Assembly (NCBI GenBank): GCA_900754605.1
Contig: CAAEDK010000189.1
Span: 1 to 19,207 of the forward strand
Reading direction: 5' to 3'
Origin: an uncultured Oscillospiraceae bacterium
GTDB taxonomy: Bacteria; Bacillota_A; Clostridia; Oscillospirales; Oscillospiraceae
Length of the DNA: 19,207 nt
Part shown: positions 1-7,013 of the stretch, one piece after another
How the letters are laid out: each line of letters begins with the position of its first letter
How positions within the stretch are numbered: the stretch's first letter is position 1
Made by a program: the position numbers and the translations under genes
The notes under the pieces: generated by a model
Database searches by the model: none
Told to the model about the DNA's origin: nothing
What the model saw: the letters and a program-made list of their open reading frames with translations, nothing else

Positions 1-2
1 CC

Positions 3-191
3 TACAATGTGGCATCGTACATCTTGGAGCATGATAACCCCATTCAGGATGGGGAAACCATAGACGGCGTGGCGGATGGCCAGATGTGCCGGGAGATTCA
101 GTGGAAATGTGAGTATGAGGACTCCCTGATCCAGCCGCCCAGAGGGGTGCTGGACATCCACATGGGGAACTATGCCTCGGGAGGACGCTGA
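3..191 (+). CDS. C-terminal fragment of a protein, possibly DUF4261 family
   Basis: The reading frame is open from the left edge of the window and stops at 189-191, so only the last 62 residues are present. The GTG at 9 is an internal valine codon, not necessarily a start. The visible segment contains an Asp-Gly-Glu-Thr-Ile-Asp-Gly motif followed by an acidic stretch and ends in NYASGGR. The 'YILE...DGETI.G' pattern resembles the end of DUF4261 proteins, but I recognise this only from memory. No function is assigned. It is followed immediately by a small membrane protein gene whose ribosome binding site lies inside this gene, so the two are probably co-translated. Confidence 0.5.
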   Translation, partial: YNVASYILEHDNPIQDGETIDGVADGQMCREIQWKCEYEDSLIQPPRGVLDIHMGNYASGGR

Positions 192-332
192 ATGAACGGT
201 GTTGTGCTCCTGGTGGGCGGACTGCTACTTGTGGCGGTAATCAAGCTGATTATGGATCGAAATTGGATTGGACTGCTTCTCTGTGTTGCTGCCCTATTCC
301 TGGTCTTTGGGACTGGACACCATACAAAATAG
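192..332 (+). CDS. 46-residue two-helix membrane protein
   Basis: A short open frame starts with ATG directly after the TGA of the preceding gene. A near-perfect Shine-Dalgarno sequence (GGGAGG, 179-184) lies 7 nt before the ATG, which is the main reason to call it real. The protein is almost entirely hydrophobic. Residues about 3-20 form one helix, a charged turn KLIMDRNW follows, and residues about 25-41 form a second helix, ending in a polar GHHTK tail. This is a helical hairpin with both ends likely on the same side of the membrane. No family is recognised. It has the size and shape of small accessory membrane peptides, but nothing shows a partner other than the upstream gene. Confidence 0.6.
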   Translation: MNGVVLLVGGLLLVAVIKLIMDRNWIGLLLCVAALFLVFGTGHHTK

Positions 333-386
333 GCTGTTTTCATGCGTGTGGGAAGGGTAAGTGGAGTGCAGGTCTGTACAAGTTGC

Positions 387-416
387 TTGTGAAATAATTG
401 TATTATTTGGTATTAT
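387..416 (+). promoter_or_regulatory. Putative sigma-A promoter for the phosphatase gene
   Basis: TTGTGA (387-392) and TATTAT (411-416) are separated by 18 bp in an A+T-rich stretch. The predicted start is near 423, giving a leader of about 120 nt before the phosphatase ATG. The 211-nt gap between 333 and 543 holds only this candidate and a meaningless 16-codon open frame at 437. Confidence 0.4.
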
Positions 417-543
417 CAAGTGGTGAATACTCAAAAATGGCTCAGAGAGAACGCGTTTTCGTCACTAACTTTACTGGGCAAACATGAGAAATCATATCGA
501 GTAATTTCAGAGAAATACGGAACTGATAAGGAGTTGTAAGAAT

Positions 544-1008
544 ATGATAAAGATACTGTTTGTGTGCCACGGCAATATTTGCAGAAGTCCCATGGCAGAA
601 TTTGTGATGAAGGAACTGGTGCGTCAGGCTGGGTTGGAGGAGAAAATCCAGATTGCATCTGCTGCTACCAGCACAGAAGAAATCGGGAACCCGGTCTATC
701 CGCCGGCTCAGCGTAAACTTGCAGAGCACCAAATCAGCTGTGCGGGCAAGACAGCGCGACAGCTCCGGCGGGAGGACTACTTGGAGTATGATTTCTTAGT
801 TGGAATGGATCGTGCTAATTTGGAGAATATGAAACGGATGTTGGGTGGGGATCCAGAGGAGAAGCTATCCATGCTGTTAGATTATGCCGGGCGCAGGGGA
901 GAGGAGGTTGCTGATCCCTGGTATACCAGAGATTTTGATGCGACCTATCGGGATGTTCTGGCAGGCTGTAGAGGGCTTTTGGATCAGATCAAAAAAATCT
1001 GTCTATAA
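544..1008 (+). CDS. Low-molecular-weight protein tyrosine phosphatase
   Basis: A 154-residue cytoplasmic phosphatase of the LMW-PTP/ArsC-like fold, the usual length for the family. The signature phosphate loop C-X5-R-S is at the extreme N-terminus (C8 H G N I C R14 S15). The general-acid Asp is in the DPWY motif (D124) near the C-terminus, as in functional members. The start is supported by AAGGAG at 528-533, 10 nt upstream of the ATG. Family members dephosphorylate phosphotyrosine, or in some Bacillota phosphoarginine, on proteins. The substrate here cannot be told from sequence. No kinase gene is next to it. The gene is monocistronic and ends at a hairpin shared with the convergent AraC-family gene. 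Confidence 0.93.
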   Translation: MIKILFVCHGNICRSPMAEFVMKELVRQAGLEEKIQIASAATSTEEIGNPVYPPAQRKLAEHQISCAGKTARQLRREDYLEYDFLVGMDRANLENMKRMLGGDPEEKLSMLLDYAGRRGEEVADPWYTRDFDATYRDVLAGCRGLLDQIKKICL

Positions 1009-1014
1009 AAAGAT

Positions 1015-1059
1015 AAAGAGTCCGAGCTGCAGGCGGTGTGCCTGCGGCCCGGACTCTTT
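1015..1059. terminator. Bidirectional intrinsic terminator between phosphatase and AraC genes
   Basis: AAAGAGTCCG (1015-1024) pairs exactly with CGGACTCTTT (1050-1059), enclosing a second G+C-rich stem (GCAGGC with GCCTGC). On the minus strand the stem is followed by a T-rich run (the A-rich stretch at 1007-1017), so it terminates the AraC gene well. On the plus strand only three T residues follow the stem. Confidence 0.75.
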
Positions 1060-1142
1060 GGGATTGATTCAGGAATAAAAACAGGAGAACTGCGCAAAAT
1101 CTGGCTTTGTATGAAAATTTGCAAATCTTGACACAGCTTGGC

Positions 1143-1985
1143 TTAACGCTTGGAACCTTCGGGCAGGACCAAAGCGTTGCTGCTGAGGTACTCCCGGGCG
1201 TATCGGCCGGGAGAAGTGCCAGTGAGATGACCGAAGGTACGGATGAAGTGAGAGTTGTCGGAAAATCCGGACATTTCACCAGCTTGCTGGACGCTGATTC
1301 CCTCTTTGAGCAGTTGTCGCGCCCGGAGTACCCGACTGTATATGATGTATTCCATCACAGAAAAACCGGTTGCTGACTTAAATACGCGGCAAAGATAGTG
1401 CTTGCTGATAAAAAATTTCCCGGCGATCTGATCCAGAGTGAGGGGATCGGCCAAATTATCACGGATATAGTCCAAAATAGGAGCGACGCGGAGAAAATCC
1501 TTGTTGCGGATGGCCTCTCCAGCGGTAGCGGCATTGAGGAGGGGGGCTACCTGGATCAAAAGATCCAAAAGAGCCACTGTTTGGTGGATATCGCTTCCGA
1601 AACTACCGTCATTTTTGTTGCGCTCCAGGGCTTGAAAGCGTTCGATGATGCTGATCATTTGTTCATTGGTCATTCCAGCCCGGAGGAACGAGGCATTGCC
1701 GATCTGAGTGAAGTCGGTCTGGGGGGTGGAAAGAGCAGTGAGTGCTTTTAGGCCGATGTGAAGCACATAACGGGCATGAAAACCGGTGGCGATGGTGCGG
1801 TGCAGGGTATTTTCTCCAATCAGATAGAGGGTTCCCCGGCGCAGGGGATAGACTTGATCATTCACAAAAATATTGCCTGGACTGGTTAGGGGGAGCAGCA
1901 GTTCACAATAGTCGTGGAAGTGCAGGCGGCTCATGCTCCAAGTATCATTATGGTTGAGCTGAAGGTGGAAATCCACATTGGTCAT
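1143..1985 (-). CDS. AraC-family transcriptional regulator with cupin sensor domain
   Basis: The open frame extends further upstream, but the start is placed at 1985 because AGGAGG (1993-1998 on the minus strand) is 7 nt before that ATG. This gives 280 residues, normal for the family. The N-terminal half is a cupin-like sensor domain (HFHDYCELLLPL near residue 24, then VYPLRRGTLYLIGENTLHR). The C-terminal ~100 residues hold two helix-turn-helix motifs: LTLDQIAGKFFISKHYLCRV, then the classical second helix region ending FSDNSHFIRTFGHLTGTSPGRY. Such proteins usually activate an adjacent catabolic operon when the ligand binds the cupin domain. It is divergent from gctA and an inverted repeat lies between them, so the likely target is the hydroxyglutarate operon. 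The ligand is unknown; glutamate, 2-hydroxyglutarate or an intermediate are guesses. Confidence 0.9.
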   Translation of the reverse strand: MTNVDFHLQLNHNDTWSMSRLHFHDYCELLLPLTSPGNIFVNDQVYPLRRGTLYLIGENTLHRTIATGFHARYVLHIGLKALTALSTPQTDFTQIGNASFLRAGMTNEQMISIIERFQALERNKNDGSFGSDIHQTVALLDLLIQVAPLLNAATAGEAIRNKDFLRVAPILDYIRDNLADPLTLDQIAGKFFISKHYLCRVFKSATGFSVMEYIIYSRVLRARQLLKEGISVQQAGEMSGFSDNSHFIRTFGHLTGTSPGRYAREYLSSNALVLPEGSKR

Positions 1986-2064
1986 TCTGGGGCCTCCTAT
2001 GGATGTACTGTACAAAATGAGCAAAAAATCCTGAAAATACTTGCTCCTTTTTGTTTTCTGTGAT

Positions 2065-2093
2065 ATTATAGCACAGGAAGCGAAGATATGCAA
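2065..2093 (-). promoter_or_regulatory. Promoter of the AraC-family gene
   Basis: Read on the minus strand: TTGCAT (2088-2093), 17 bp, then a perfect TATAAT (2065-2070) preceded by TGC (extended -10). The predicted start is near 2058, about 70 nt before the ATG. The -35 element lies inside the left arm of the inverted repeat at 2083-2132, which suggests autoregulation. Confidence 0.7.
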
Positions 2094-2132
2094 ACTTTTT
2101 GCCAAATTCCCCAAAGACCTTTTGCATATCTT
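2083..2132. promoter_or_regulatory. Inverted repeat in the divergent AraC-gctA promoter region (likely regulator operator)
   Basis: AAGATATGCAAA (2083-2094) is repeated perfectly inverted as TTTGCATATCTT (2121-2132), with a 26-nt spacer. Outside the arms, TAGCACA on the left and TGTGCTA on the right are also mirror images, but displaced by about 6-8 nt. The left arm covers the -35 box of the regulator gene. The right arm abuts an extended -10 for gctA. This geometry fits binding by the adjacent AraC-family protein; assignment of the binding protein is inference. Confidence 0.6.
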
Positions 2133-2133
2133 G

Positions 2134-2142
2134 TGCTACACT
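2134..2142 (+). promoter_or_regulatory. Extended -10 promoter for the gctA operon
   Basis: TGCTACACT (2134-2142) is an extended -10 with no good -35 17 bp upstream (AAGACC there). The right arm of the inverted repeat ends just before it. A promoter lacking a -35 next to an activator site is expected to be activator-dependent. The start would be near 2149, giving a leader of about 90 nt. Confidence 0.45.
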
Positions 2143-2176
2143 GGCCCTTGATGAACCGCGCATACCTCTTTCAGAG

Positions 2177-2197
2177 CCGCGGCCTCAAGCGCCGCGG
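2177..2197 (+). other. G+C-rich hairpin in the gctA leader
   Basis: CCGCGGC (2177-2183) pairs with GCCGCGG (2191-2197) around a 7-nt loop. It sits about 40 nt before the gctA start and has no T run, so it is more likely an mRNA 5' stability or leader structure than a terminator. Confidence 0.4.
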
Positions 2198-2237
2198 GGA
2201 GTACATCAAAACAATTAGTGTAATGGGGGTTTTATTT

Positions 2238-3335
2238 ATGAACAAAGTATACACCTTGCACGACGCGGTCGCGAAATTCGTCGAGAGCGGAGACTGCATC
2301 TGCTTCGGCGGCTTTACGACGAACCGGAAGCCCTACGCCGCTGTGGGTGAGATTCTGCGCCAGGGTCAGACGGACTTCACCGTCTGGGCCGGTCCTGCCG
2401 GCGGTGACTGGGATATGATGATCGGTGAAGGCCGCGTCAAGGCGTACATCAACTGCTACACCGCCAACTCCGGCTACACCAACGTCTCCCGCCGCTTCCG
2501 TGCCGCCATCGAGAAGGGTGAACTGACTTACGAGGACTACTCTCAGGACGTCCTGATGCTTCAGCTCCATGCTGCCTCCCTGGGCCTGCCCTTCCTGCCT
2601 GTTCGTCTGATGCAGGGTTCCGGTCTGATGAAGTACTGGGGCATCAGCGAGGAGCAGCGCAAGACCCTGGAGAAGGTGGATGACCTGAAGTGCGTCGAGA
2701 TCGACAACCCCTTCAAGCCCGGCGAGAAGGTGGTCGCGGTCCCCGTGCCTAAGCTGGATACCGCTATCATCCATGTGCAGAAGGCCAGCCCTGACGGCAC
2801 CTGCATCATCGAGGGCGACGAGTTCCACGATGTTGATGTGGCCGTGGCTGCCCGCAAGGTCATCGTGACCTGTGAGGAGCTGGTGAGCGACGAGTATATC
2901 CGCCGCGATCCCACCCTGACCCGTATCTTTGGTGAGTGTGTCAGCGCTGTTGTCCACTGCCCCTACGGTGCCTGGCCCTCTCAGTGCTATAACTACTATG
3001 ATAACGACTCCCACGCCCTGAAGGAGTATGACAAGGCCTCCAAGTATCAGGATGCCGAGGACGCCAAGGCTCAGCTGGCCAAGGCTGCTGCTAAGGCTGA
3101 GAAGGCTGCTGCTGCCAAGCCTGAGGACGCTAAGCTGGCTGAGGCTGCTGCCAAGGCTAAGAAGGCTGCTGAGGACGCTGCCGCCGGCGTGGCCATCCCC
3201 GAGACCTTCAAGGATTACCTGGAGAAGTGGGTTTACAGCGTGAAGGACAATGAGGAGCTGCTGGACAAGGTAGGCGGTTCCCGTCTGATGCGCCTGAAGA
3301 ACGAGCCCCACCTGGGTTATTCCACCAGACACTAA
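2238..3335 (+). CDS. gctA: Glutaconate CoA-transferase subunit A, with Ala/Lys-rich insertion
   Basis: The alpha subunit of the enzyme that moves CoA from acetyl-CoA or glutaconyl-CoA to (R)-2-hydroxyglutarate in the cytoplasm. The ATG at 2238 is chosen because GGGGG (2225-2229) is 8 nt upstream and the sequence from MNKVYTLHDAVAKFVESGD matches the N-terminus of Acidaminococcus GctA. The earlier in-frame ATGs have no counterpart in the family. Conserved blocks include ALGGFTT-like CFGGFTTNRKPYAAV, AYINCYTANSG, NPFKPGEKVVAVPVP and SPDGT. The protein has 365 residues against about 320 for the family. The excess is a single Ala/Lys/Glu-rich, probably helical insertion at residues about 273-318, after YDKASKYQ, and the normal C-terminus (KEWVF-like LEKWVYSVKD) follows. 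It is the first gene of the operon; gctB follows after 23 nt. Confidence 0.96.
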   Translation: MNKVYTLHDAVAKFVESGDCICFGGFTTNRKPYAAVGEILRQGQTDFTVWAGPAGGDWDMMIGEGRVKAYINCYTANSGYTNVSRRFRAAIEKGELTYEDYSQDVLMLQLHAASLGLPFLPVRLMQGSGLMKYWGISEEQRKTLEKVDDLKCVEIDNPFKPGEKVVAVPVPKLDTAIIHVQKASPDGTCIIEGDEFHDVDVAVAARKVIVTCEELVSDEYIRRDPTLTRIFGECVSAVVHCPYGAWPSQCYNYYDNDSHALKEYDKASKYQDAEDAKAQLAKAAAKAEKAAAAKPEDAKLAEAAAKAKKAAEDAAAGVAIPETFKDYLEKWVYSVKDNEELLDKVGGSRLMRLKNEPHLGYSTRH

Positions 3336-3358
3336 ATTGAAGTTGGGAGGTTATGACA

Positions 3359-4162
3359 ATGTCTGATTATACAAAGTATACCAAGCAGGAAATGCAGGCT
3401 TACGCCATTGCTAAGAACATCAAAGAGAACCAGATCGTCATCGTGGGCACCGGCCTTCCCCTGATCGGCGCCTCCCTGGCCAAGCGGGCGGTCTGCCCCT
3501 CCTGCCACCCCATCGTGGAGAGCGGCCTGATGGACTGCTCCCCCGTGGAGGTTCCCCGTTCCGTGGGTGACAACCGCTTTATGGCCCACTGTGCTGTGCA
3601 GTGGCCCAACATCCGCTTCATCGGTTTCGAGGCAAATGAGTGGCTGCACGACGAGGACCGCCTGGTCGCCTTCATCGGCGGCGCCCAGATCGATCCCTAC
3701 GGCAACGTGAACTCCACCTGCATCTACGGCAAGGGCGATTATGTCAAGCCCCAGACCCGCTTCACCGGTTCCGGCGGCGCCAACGGTATCGCCACTTACT
3801 GCAACACCATCATCATGATGCAGCACCAGAAGCGCCGCTTTATGGAGAAGATTGACTACATCACCTCCTGCGGCTGGATGGACGGCCCTGGTGGCCGTGA
3901 GAAGGTTGGCCTGCCTGGCAACCGCGGTCCTCAGATGGTGGTTACCGATCTGGGCATCATGAAGTTCGACGAGGAGACCAAGCGGATGTATCTGGCCTAT
4001 TACTATCCGTTCTCCTCCCCTGAGATGGTTCAGGAGAACACCGGCTTCGAGGTGGATGTGTCCCGCGCCGAGCTGATGGAGGGCCCCGGCCCCGAGATCA
4101 TCAAGCTGATCCGCGAGGAAATCGATCCTGGTCAGGCCTTTATCAAGGTTCCCAAGGACTGA
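3359..4162 (+). CDS. gctB: Glutaconate CoA-transferase subunit B
   Basis: The beta subunit (267 residues) carries the catalytic glutamate that forms the enzyme-CoA thioester. An ATG at 3353 is only 2 nt from the GGGAGG (3345-3350), whereas the ATG at 3359 is 8 nt away, so 3359 is preferred. With this start the catalytic Glu falls at residue 54 in HPIVESGLMDCSPVE, the same number as in Acidaminococcus GctB. Other hallmark segments are VGTGLPLIGASLAKR, GGAQIDPYGNVNST, FTGSGGANGIAT and the C-terminal REEIDPGQAFIKVP. It forms a heteromer with GctA. No insertion or truncation is seen. Confidence 0.97.
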   Translation: MSDYTKYTKQEMQAYAIAKNIKENQIVIVGTGLPLIGASLAKRAVCPSCHPIVESGLMDCSPVEVPRSVGDNRFMAHCAVQWPNIRFIGFEANEWLHDEDRLVAFIGGAQIDPYGNVNSTCIYGKGDYVKPQTRFTGSGGANGIATYCNTIIMMQHQKRRFMEKIDYITSCGWMDGPGGREKVGLPGNRGPQMVVTDLGIMKFDEETKRMYLAYYYPFSSPEMVQENTGFEVDVSRAELMEGPGPEIIKLIREEIDPGQAFIKVPKD

Positions 4163-4180
4163 TTCAAGATTTATGATCCC

Positions 4181-4210
4181 CAGGTGCGGCGGCTCCAGCC
4201 GCCGCACCTG
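4181..4210 (+). other. Intercistronic hairpin between gctB and gcdA
   Basis: A perfect 14-bp stem (4181-4194 with 4197-4210, GGTGCGGCGGC core) with a 2-nt loop. No T run follows, so it is not an efficient intrinsic terminator. A role in mRNA processing or 3'-end protection of the gctAB segment is likely but inferred. Confidence 0.6.
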
Positions 4211-4241
4211 CTGAAATCAAACGTATATAGGAGGAGTTAAC

Positions 4242-6005
4242 ATGGGTAATTATTCCATGCCCCGCTATTTCCAGAATATGCCCACTGTCGGCAAGCCCGT
4301 CCGTGCTAATGCGGAGAACGTGGCTGAGCTGCGGGCCATCGAGGATGACATCCACGCCCACGTTGTGGAGGGCCTGAGCAATGGTAAGGCCGACGAGGCT
4401 ATGAATGCCAAGGGTCAGCTCACTGCTATGCAGCGCATTGCCCTGCTGGTGGATCCCGGCACCTGGTGCCCCCTGAACAGCCTGTATAACCCCGAGCATA
4501 ACAAGACCGGTACCACCTCCATTGTCAAGGGCCTGGGTCGCGTCAACGGCAAGTGGTGCTGCATCATTGCTTCCGATAACAAGAAGCACGCCGGCACCTG
4601 GGTGCCCGGCCAGGCGGATAACCTGCTCCGCGGCTCTGACACCGCCAAGCGTCTGCGTATTCCCCTGATCTACCTGCTGGAGTGCGCCGGCGTGGAGCTG
4701 GACAAGCAGGAGAAGGTGTACCCCAACCGCCGGGGCGGCGGCACCCCCTTCTACCGCAACTCTGAGCTGAACCAGATGGGCATCCCCGTCATCGTGGGTA
4801 TCCACGGGACCAACCCCGCTGGCGGCGGCTACCACTCCATCTCTCCCACTGTGCTGATCGCCCATGAGAAGGCCAACATGGCCGTAGGCGGCGCCGGCAT
4901 CGTGGGCGGCATGAACCCCAAGCCCCATGTGGACATGGAGGCTGCTCTGGCTCAGATCGAGGCCACCAAGGGCCTGCGTGCCGATCCTCCCGGATCCGTC
5001 TCCATCCACTACGGTGTCACCGGCTTCTTCCGCGAGGTGTATACCGAGCAGGAGGGTGTCATTGCTGGCATCAAGAAGTATGTAGATATGCTGCCCACCT
5101 ACGATCTGGAGTTCTTCCGCGTGGATGAGCCCCAGTCTCCCGCTGCCTCTGATGTGGAGCTGTATGACCTGGTGCTGAACAACAAGAACCGTCCCTATGA
5201 TATGTACTCTGTCATTGCCCGCCTGTTTGACGGCAGCCAGTTCATGGAGTACAAGAAGGGCTATGGTCCTGAGATGATCACCGGTATCGCCAAGGTAGAC
5301 GGCCTTTTGGTTGGTGTTGTGGCCAACCAGCAGGGCGTGTTCCCCAACTACCCCGAGTACAAGATGGAGAAGTACGGCCAGTCTATGGGCGCCGGCGGCA
5401 AGCTGTACCGTCAGGGCCTGATCAAGATGAATGAGTTTGTTACCCTGTGTGCCCGTGACCGCCTGCCCATGATCTGGATCCAGGATACCACTGGTATCGA
5501 TGTGGGTGATGACGCTGAGGTCGCTGAGCTGCTGGGTCTGGGCCAGTCCCTGATTTACTCCATCCAGAACAGCAAGCTGCCCATGATGGAGATTACTCTG
5601 CGCCGCGGCACCGCCGCTGCTCACTACGTTCTGGGTGGTCCCCAGGGCAATGACAATAATGCTTTCTCTCTGGGTACTGCTGCCACTGAGATCAACGTGA
5701 TGAACGGCAAAACTGCCGCCAATGCCATGTACACCGGCCGTCTGGCCAAGGATCAGAAGGCGGGCAAGGATCTGCAGCCCACCATCGATAAGATGAATGC
5801 CCTGATCGATGACTATGATGTCAAGTCCAAGCCCCTGTACTGTGCACAGGCCGGCCTGGTGGACGAGATCGTGGATATGCCCATGATGCGCAACTACATT
5901 GTGGCATTTACCGATTCCTGCTACCAGAACCCCGAGAGCATCTGCCCCTTCCATCAGATGCTGCTGCCCCGCACTATCAAGGACTACGACAGCCTGAAGA
6001 AGTAA
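4242..6005 (+). CDS. gcdA: Glutaconyl-CoA decarboxylase alpha subunit (carboxyltransferase)
   Basis: At 587 residues it has the length I recall for Acidaminococcus GcdA and is closely similar throughout (N-terminal YSMPRYFQNMP, C-terminal NPESICPFHQMLLPR). It transfers the carboxyl group of glutaconyl-CoA to the biotin of the carrier subunit, releasing crotonyl-CoA. The crotonase-like carboxyltransferase fold is seen in two halves. The N-terminal half has YPNRRGGGTPFYRNSELNQMG and HGTNPAGGGYHS. The C-terminal half has WIQDTTGIDVGDDAE and LRRGTAAAHYVLGGPQG, the glycine-rich motifs that shape the CoA and biotin sites. AGGAGG (4229-4234) gives the start. It is peripheral on the membrane-bound Gcd complex. 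The gene is 79 nt after gctB, with hairpins on both sides. Confidence 0.97.
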   Translation: MGNYSMPRYFQNMPTVGKPVRANAENVAELRAIEDDIHAHVVEGLSNGKADEAMNAKGQLTAMQRIALLVDPGTWCPLNSLYNPEHNKTGTTSIVKGLGRVNGKWCCIIASDNKKHAGTWVPGQADNLLRGSDTAKRLRIPLIYLLECAGVELDKQEKVYPNRRGGGTPFYRNSELNQMGIPVIVGIHGTNPAGGGYHSISPTVLIAHEKANMAVGGAGIVGGMNPKPHVDMEAALAQIEATKGLRADPPGSVSIHYGVTGFFREVYTEQEGVIAGIKKYVDMLPTYDLEFFRVDEPQSPAASDVELYDLVLNNKNRPYDMYSVIARLFDGSQFMEYKKGYGPEMITGIAKVDGLLVGVVANQQGVFPNYPEYKMEKYGQSMGAGGKLYRQGLIKMNEFVTLCARDRLPMIWIQDTTGIDVGDDAEVAELLGLGQSLIYSIQNSKLPMMEITLRRGTAAAHYVLGGPQGNDNNAFSLGTAATEINVMNGKTAANAMYTGRLAKDQKAGKDLQPTIDKMNALIDDYDVKSKPLYCAQAGLVDEIVDMPMMRNYIVAFTDSCYQNPESICPFHQMLLPRTIKDYDSLKK

Positions 6006-6016
6006 GGGCCTTAATG

Positions 6017-6045
6017 CGGGCGCGGGAGCGATGCTCCCGCGCCCG
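6017..6045 (+). other. Intercistronic hairpin between gcdA and hgdC
   Basis: A 13-bp perfect stem (6017-6029 with 6033-6045, GGGCGCGGGAGC core) and 3-nt loop directly after gcdA. The nearest T run (6056-6060) begins 10 nt after the stem, so termination would be weak. It could tune the ratio of the decarboxylase message to the dehydratase message. Confidence 0.55.
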
Positions 6046-6111
6046 GAGAACAGCGTTTTTGGGGCGGAGGGTTCCCCGAACAAAATTTCAAAGCATGGAG
6101 AATCATCAGAT

Positions 6112-6906
6112 ATGAGTATTTATACCTTAGGAATCGATATCGGGTCCACCGCCTCCAAGTGTGTGATGCTGAAAGATGGCAAGGAGATCGTGGCCAAGTC
6201 CTTGATTTCCGTGGGCGCTGGCACCAGCGGCCCCCAGCGTGCCATCGCTGAAGTGCTGGAGAAGGCTGGAAAAACTGAGGCGGATATGGCCTATACCCTG
6301 GCCACCGGCTATGGCCGGAACTCTCTGGAGGAAATCGCTGACCATCAGATGAGTGAGTTGAGCTGCCACGCCCGGGGCGCCACCTTCTTGTTCCCAGAGG
6401 TCCACACGGTGATCGACATCGGCGGCCAGGACGTGAAAGTGCTCCAGATCGACAATGGTGTAATGACCAACTTCGTAATGAACGATAAGTGCGCCGCTGG
6501 CACTGGCCGGTTCCTGGATGTTATGGCCCGGGTTCTGGAGGTGAAAGTGGAGGATCTGGGGACCTTGGGCTCTCAGTCCACCAAGTATGTGGGCATCAGC
6601 TCCACCTGCACCGTGTTCGCCGAGAGCGAGGTTATCAGCCAGCTGTCGATGGAGACAAACAAGTGCGATATCATCAACGGCATCCACCACTCTGTGGCCA
6701 ACCGGGTGGCCGGTTTGGCTCACCGGGTGGGAGTACGGGACCAAGTGGTTATGACCGGCGGCGTTGCACAGAATATCGGCATCGTCAATGCGCTTCAGGA
6801 GCAGCTGGGCCATACCATCCACACCTCGCCCCTCACCCAGTATAACGGCGCTCTGGGCGCCGCCCTGTTTGCCTACCAGAAGTATCTGAAGGAGCAAAAG
6901 GGATAA
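6112..6906 (+). CDS. hgdC: (R)-2-hydroxyglutaryl-CoA dehydratase activator (archerase, component A)
   Basis: A homodimeric, extremely oxygen-sensitive iron-sulfur ATPase that injects one high-energy electron into the dehydratase per activation. It has the ASKHA ATPase fold: GIDIGSTASKC at residues 7-17 (phosphate 1), VIDIGGQDVK at 100-109 (phosphate 2) and the adenosine motif MTGGVAQN near the C-terminus. The two cysteines that hold the intersubunit [4Fe-4S] cluster in Acidaminococcus HgdC (C127 and C166) fall at exactly those numbers here, in NDKCAAGTG and SSTCTVFAESEV. The frame is open upstream, but the start at 6112 (MSIYTLGID) is chosen by this alignment and a GGAG 11 nt upstream. It has 264 residues, normal length. 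Confidence 0.96.
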   Translation: MSIYTLGIDIGSTASKCVMLKDGKEIVAKSLISVGAGTSGPQRAIAEVLEKAGKTEADMAYTLATGYGRNSLEEIADHQMSELSCHARGATFLFPEVHTVIDIGGQDVKVLQIDNGVMTNFVMNDKCAAGTGRFLDVMARVLEVKVEDLGTLGSQSTKYVGISSTCTVFAESEVISQLSMETNKCDIINGIHHSVANRVAGLAHRVGVRDQVVMTGGVAQNIGIVNALQEQLGHTIHTSPLTQYNGALGAALFAYQKYLKEQKG

Positions 6907-6927
6907 TAGATTCTATTTCATAGTGAT

Positions 6928-6963
6928 CCACAACGCAGCCCTTCATCTGCGGGGGCTGTGTGG
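6928..6963 (+). other. Intercistronic hairpin between hgdC and hgdA
   Basis: CCACA-CAGCCC (6928-6941, with a 3-nt bulge) pairs with GGGCTG-TGTGG (6953-6963). No T run follows. It is the third such structure inside the operon, placed between the activator gene and the abundant dehydratase subunits. Confidence 0.45.
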
Positions 6964-7013
6964 AAACCAATCCAATCAACCTCACAACAAAATTCGGTTA
7001 GGAGGAATTTACA

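Noticed and set aside
437..487. 16-codon open frame in the phosphatase leader
   Set aside because: No ribosome binding site, and no attenuator-like codon run or terminator hairpin follows.
4164..6083. 639-codon open frame on the minus strand opposite gcdA, and similar long antisense frames opposite gctA, gctB, hgdA, hgdB, gcdB
   Set aside because: They are products of the strong codon bias (CTG, GAG, AAG, GGC) of the sense genes. Their translations are Leu/His/Gly/Val-rich with no recognisable domain and no ribosome binding sites.
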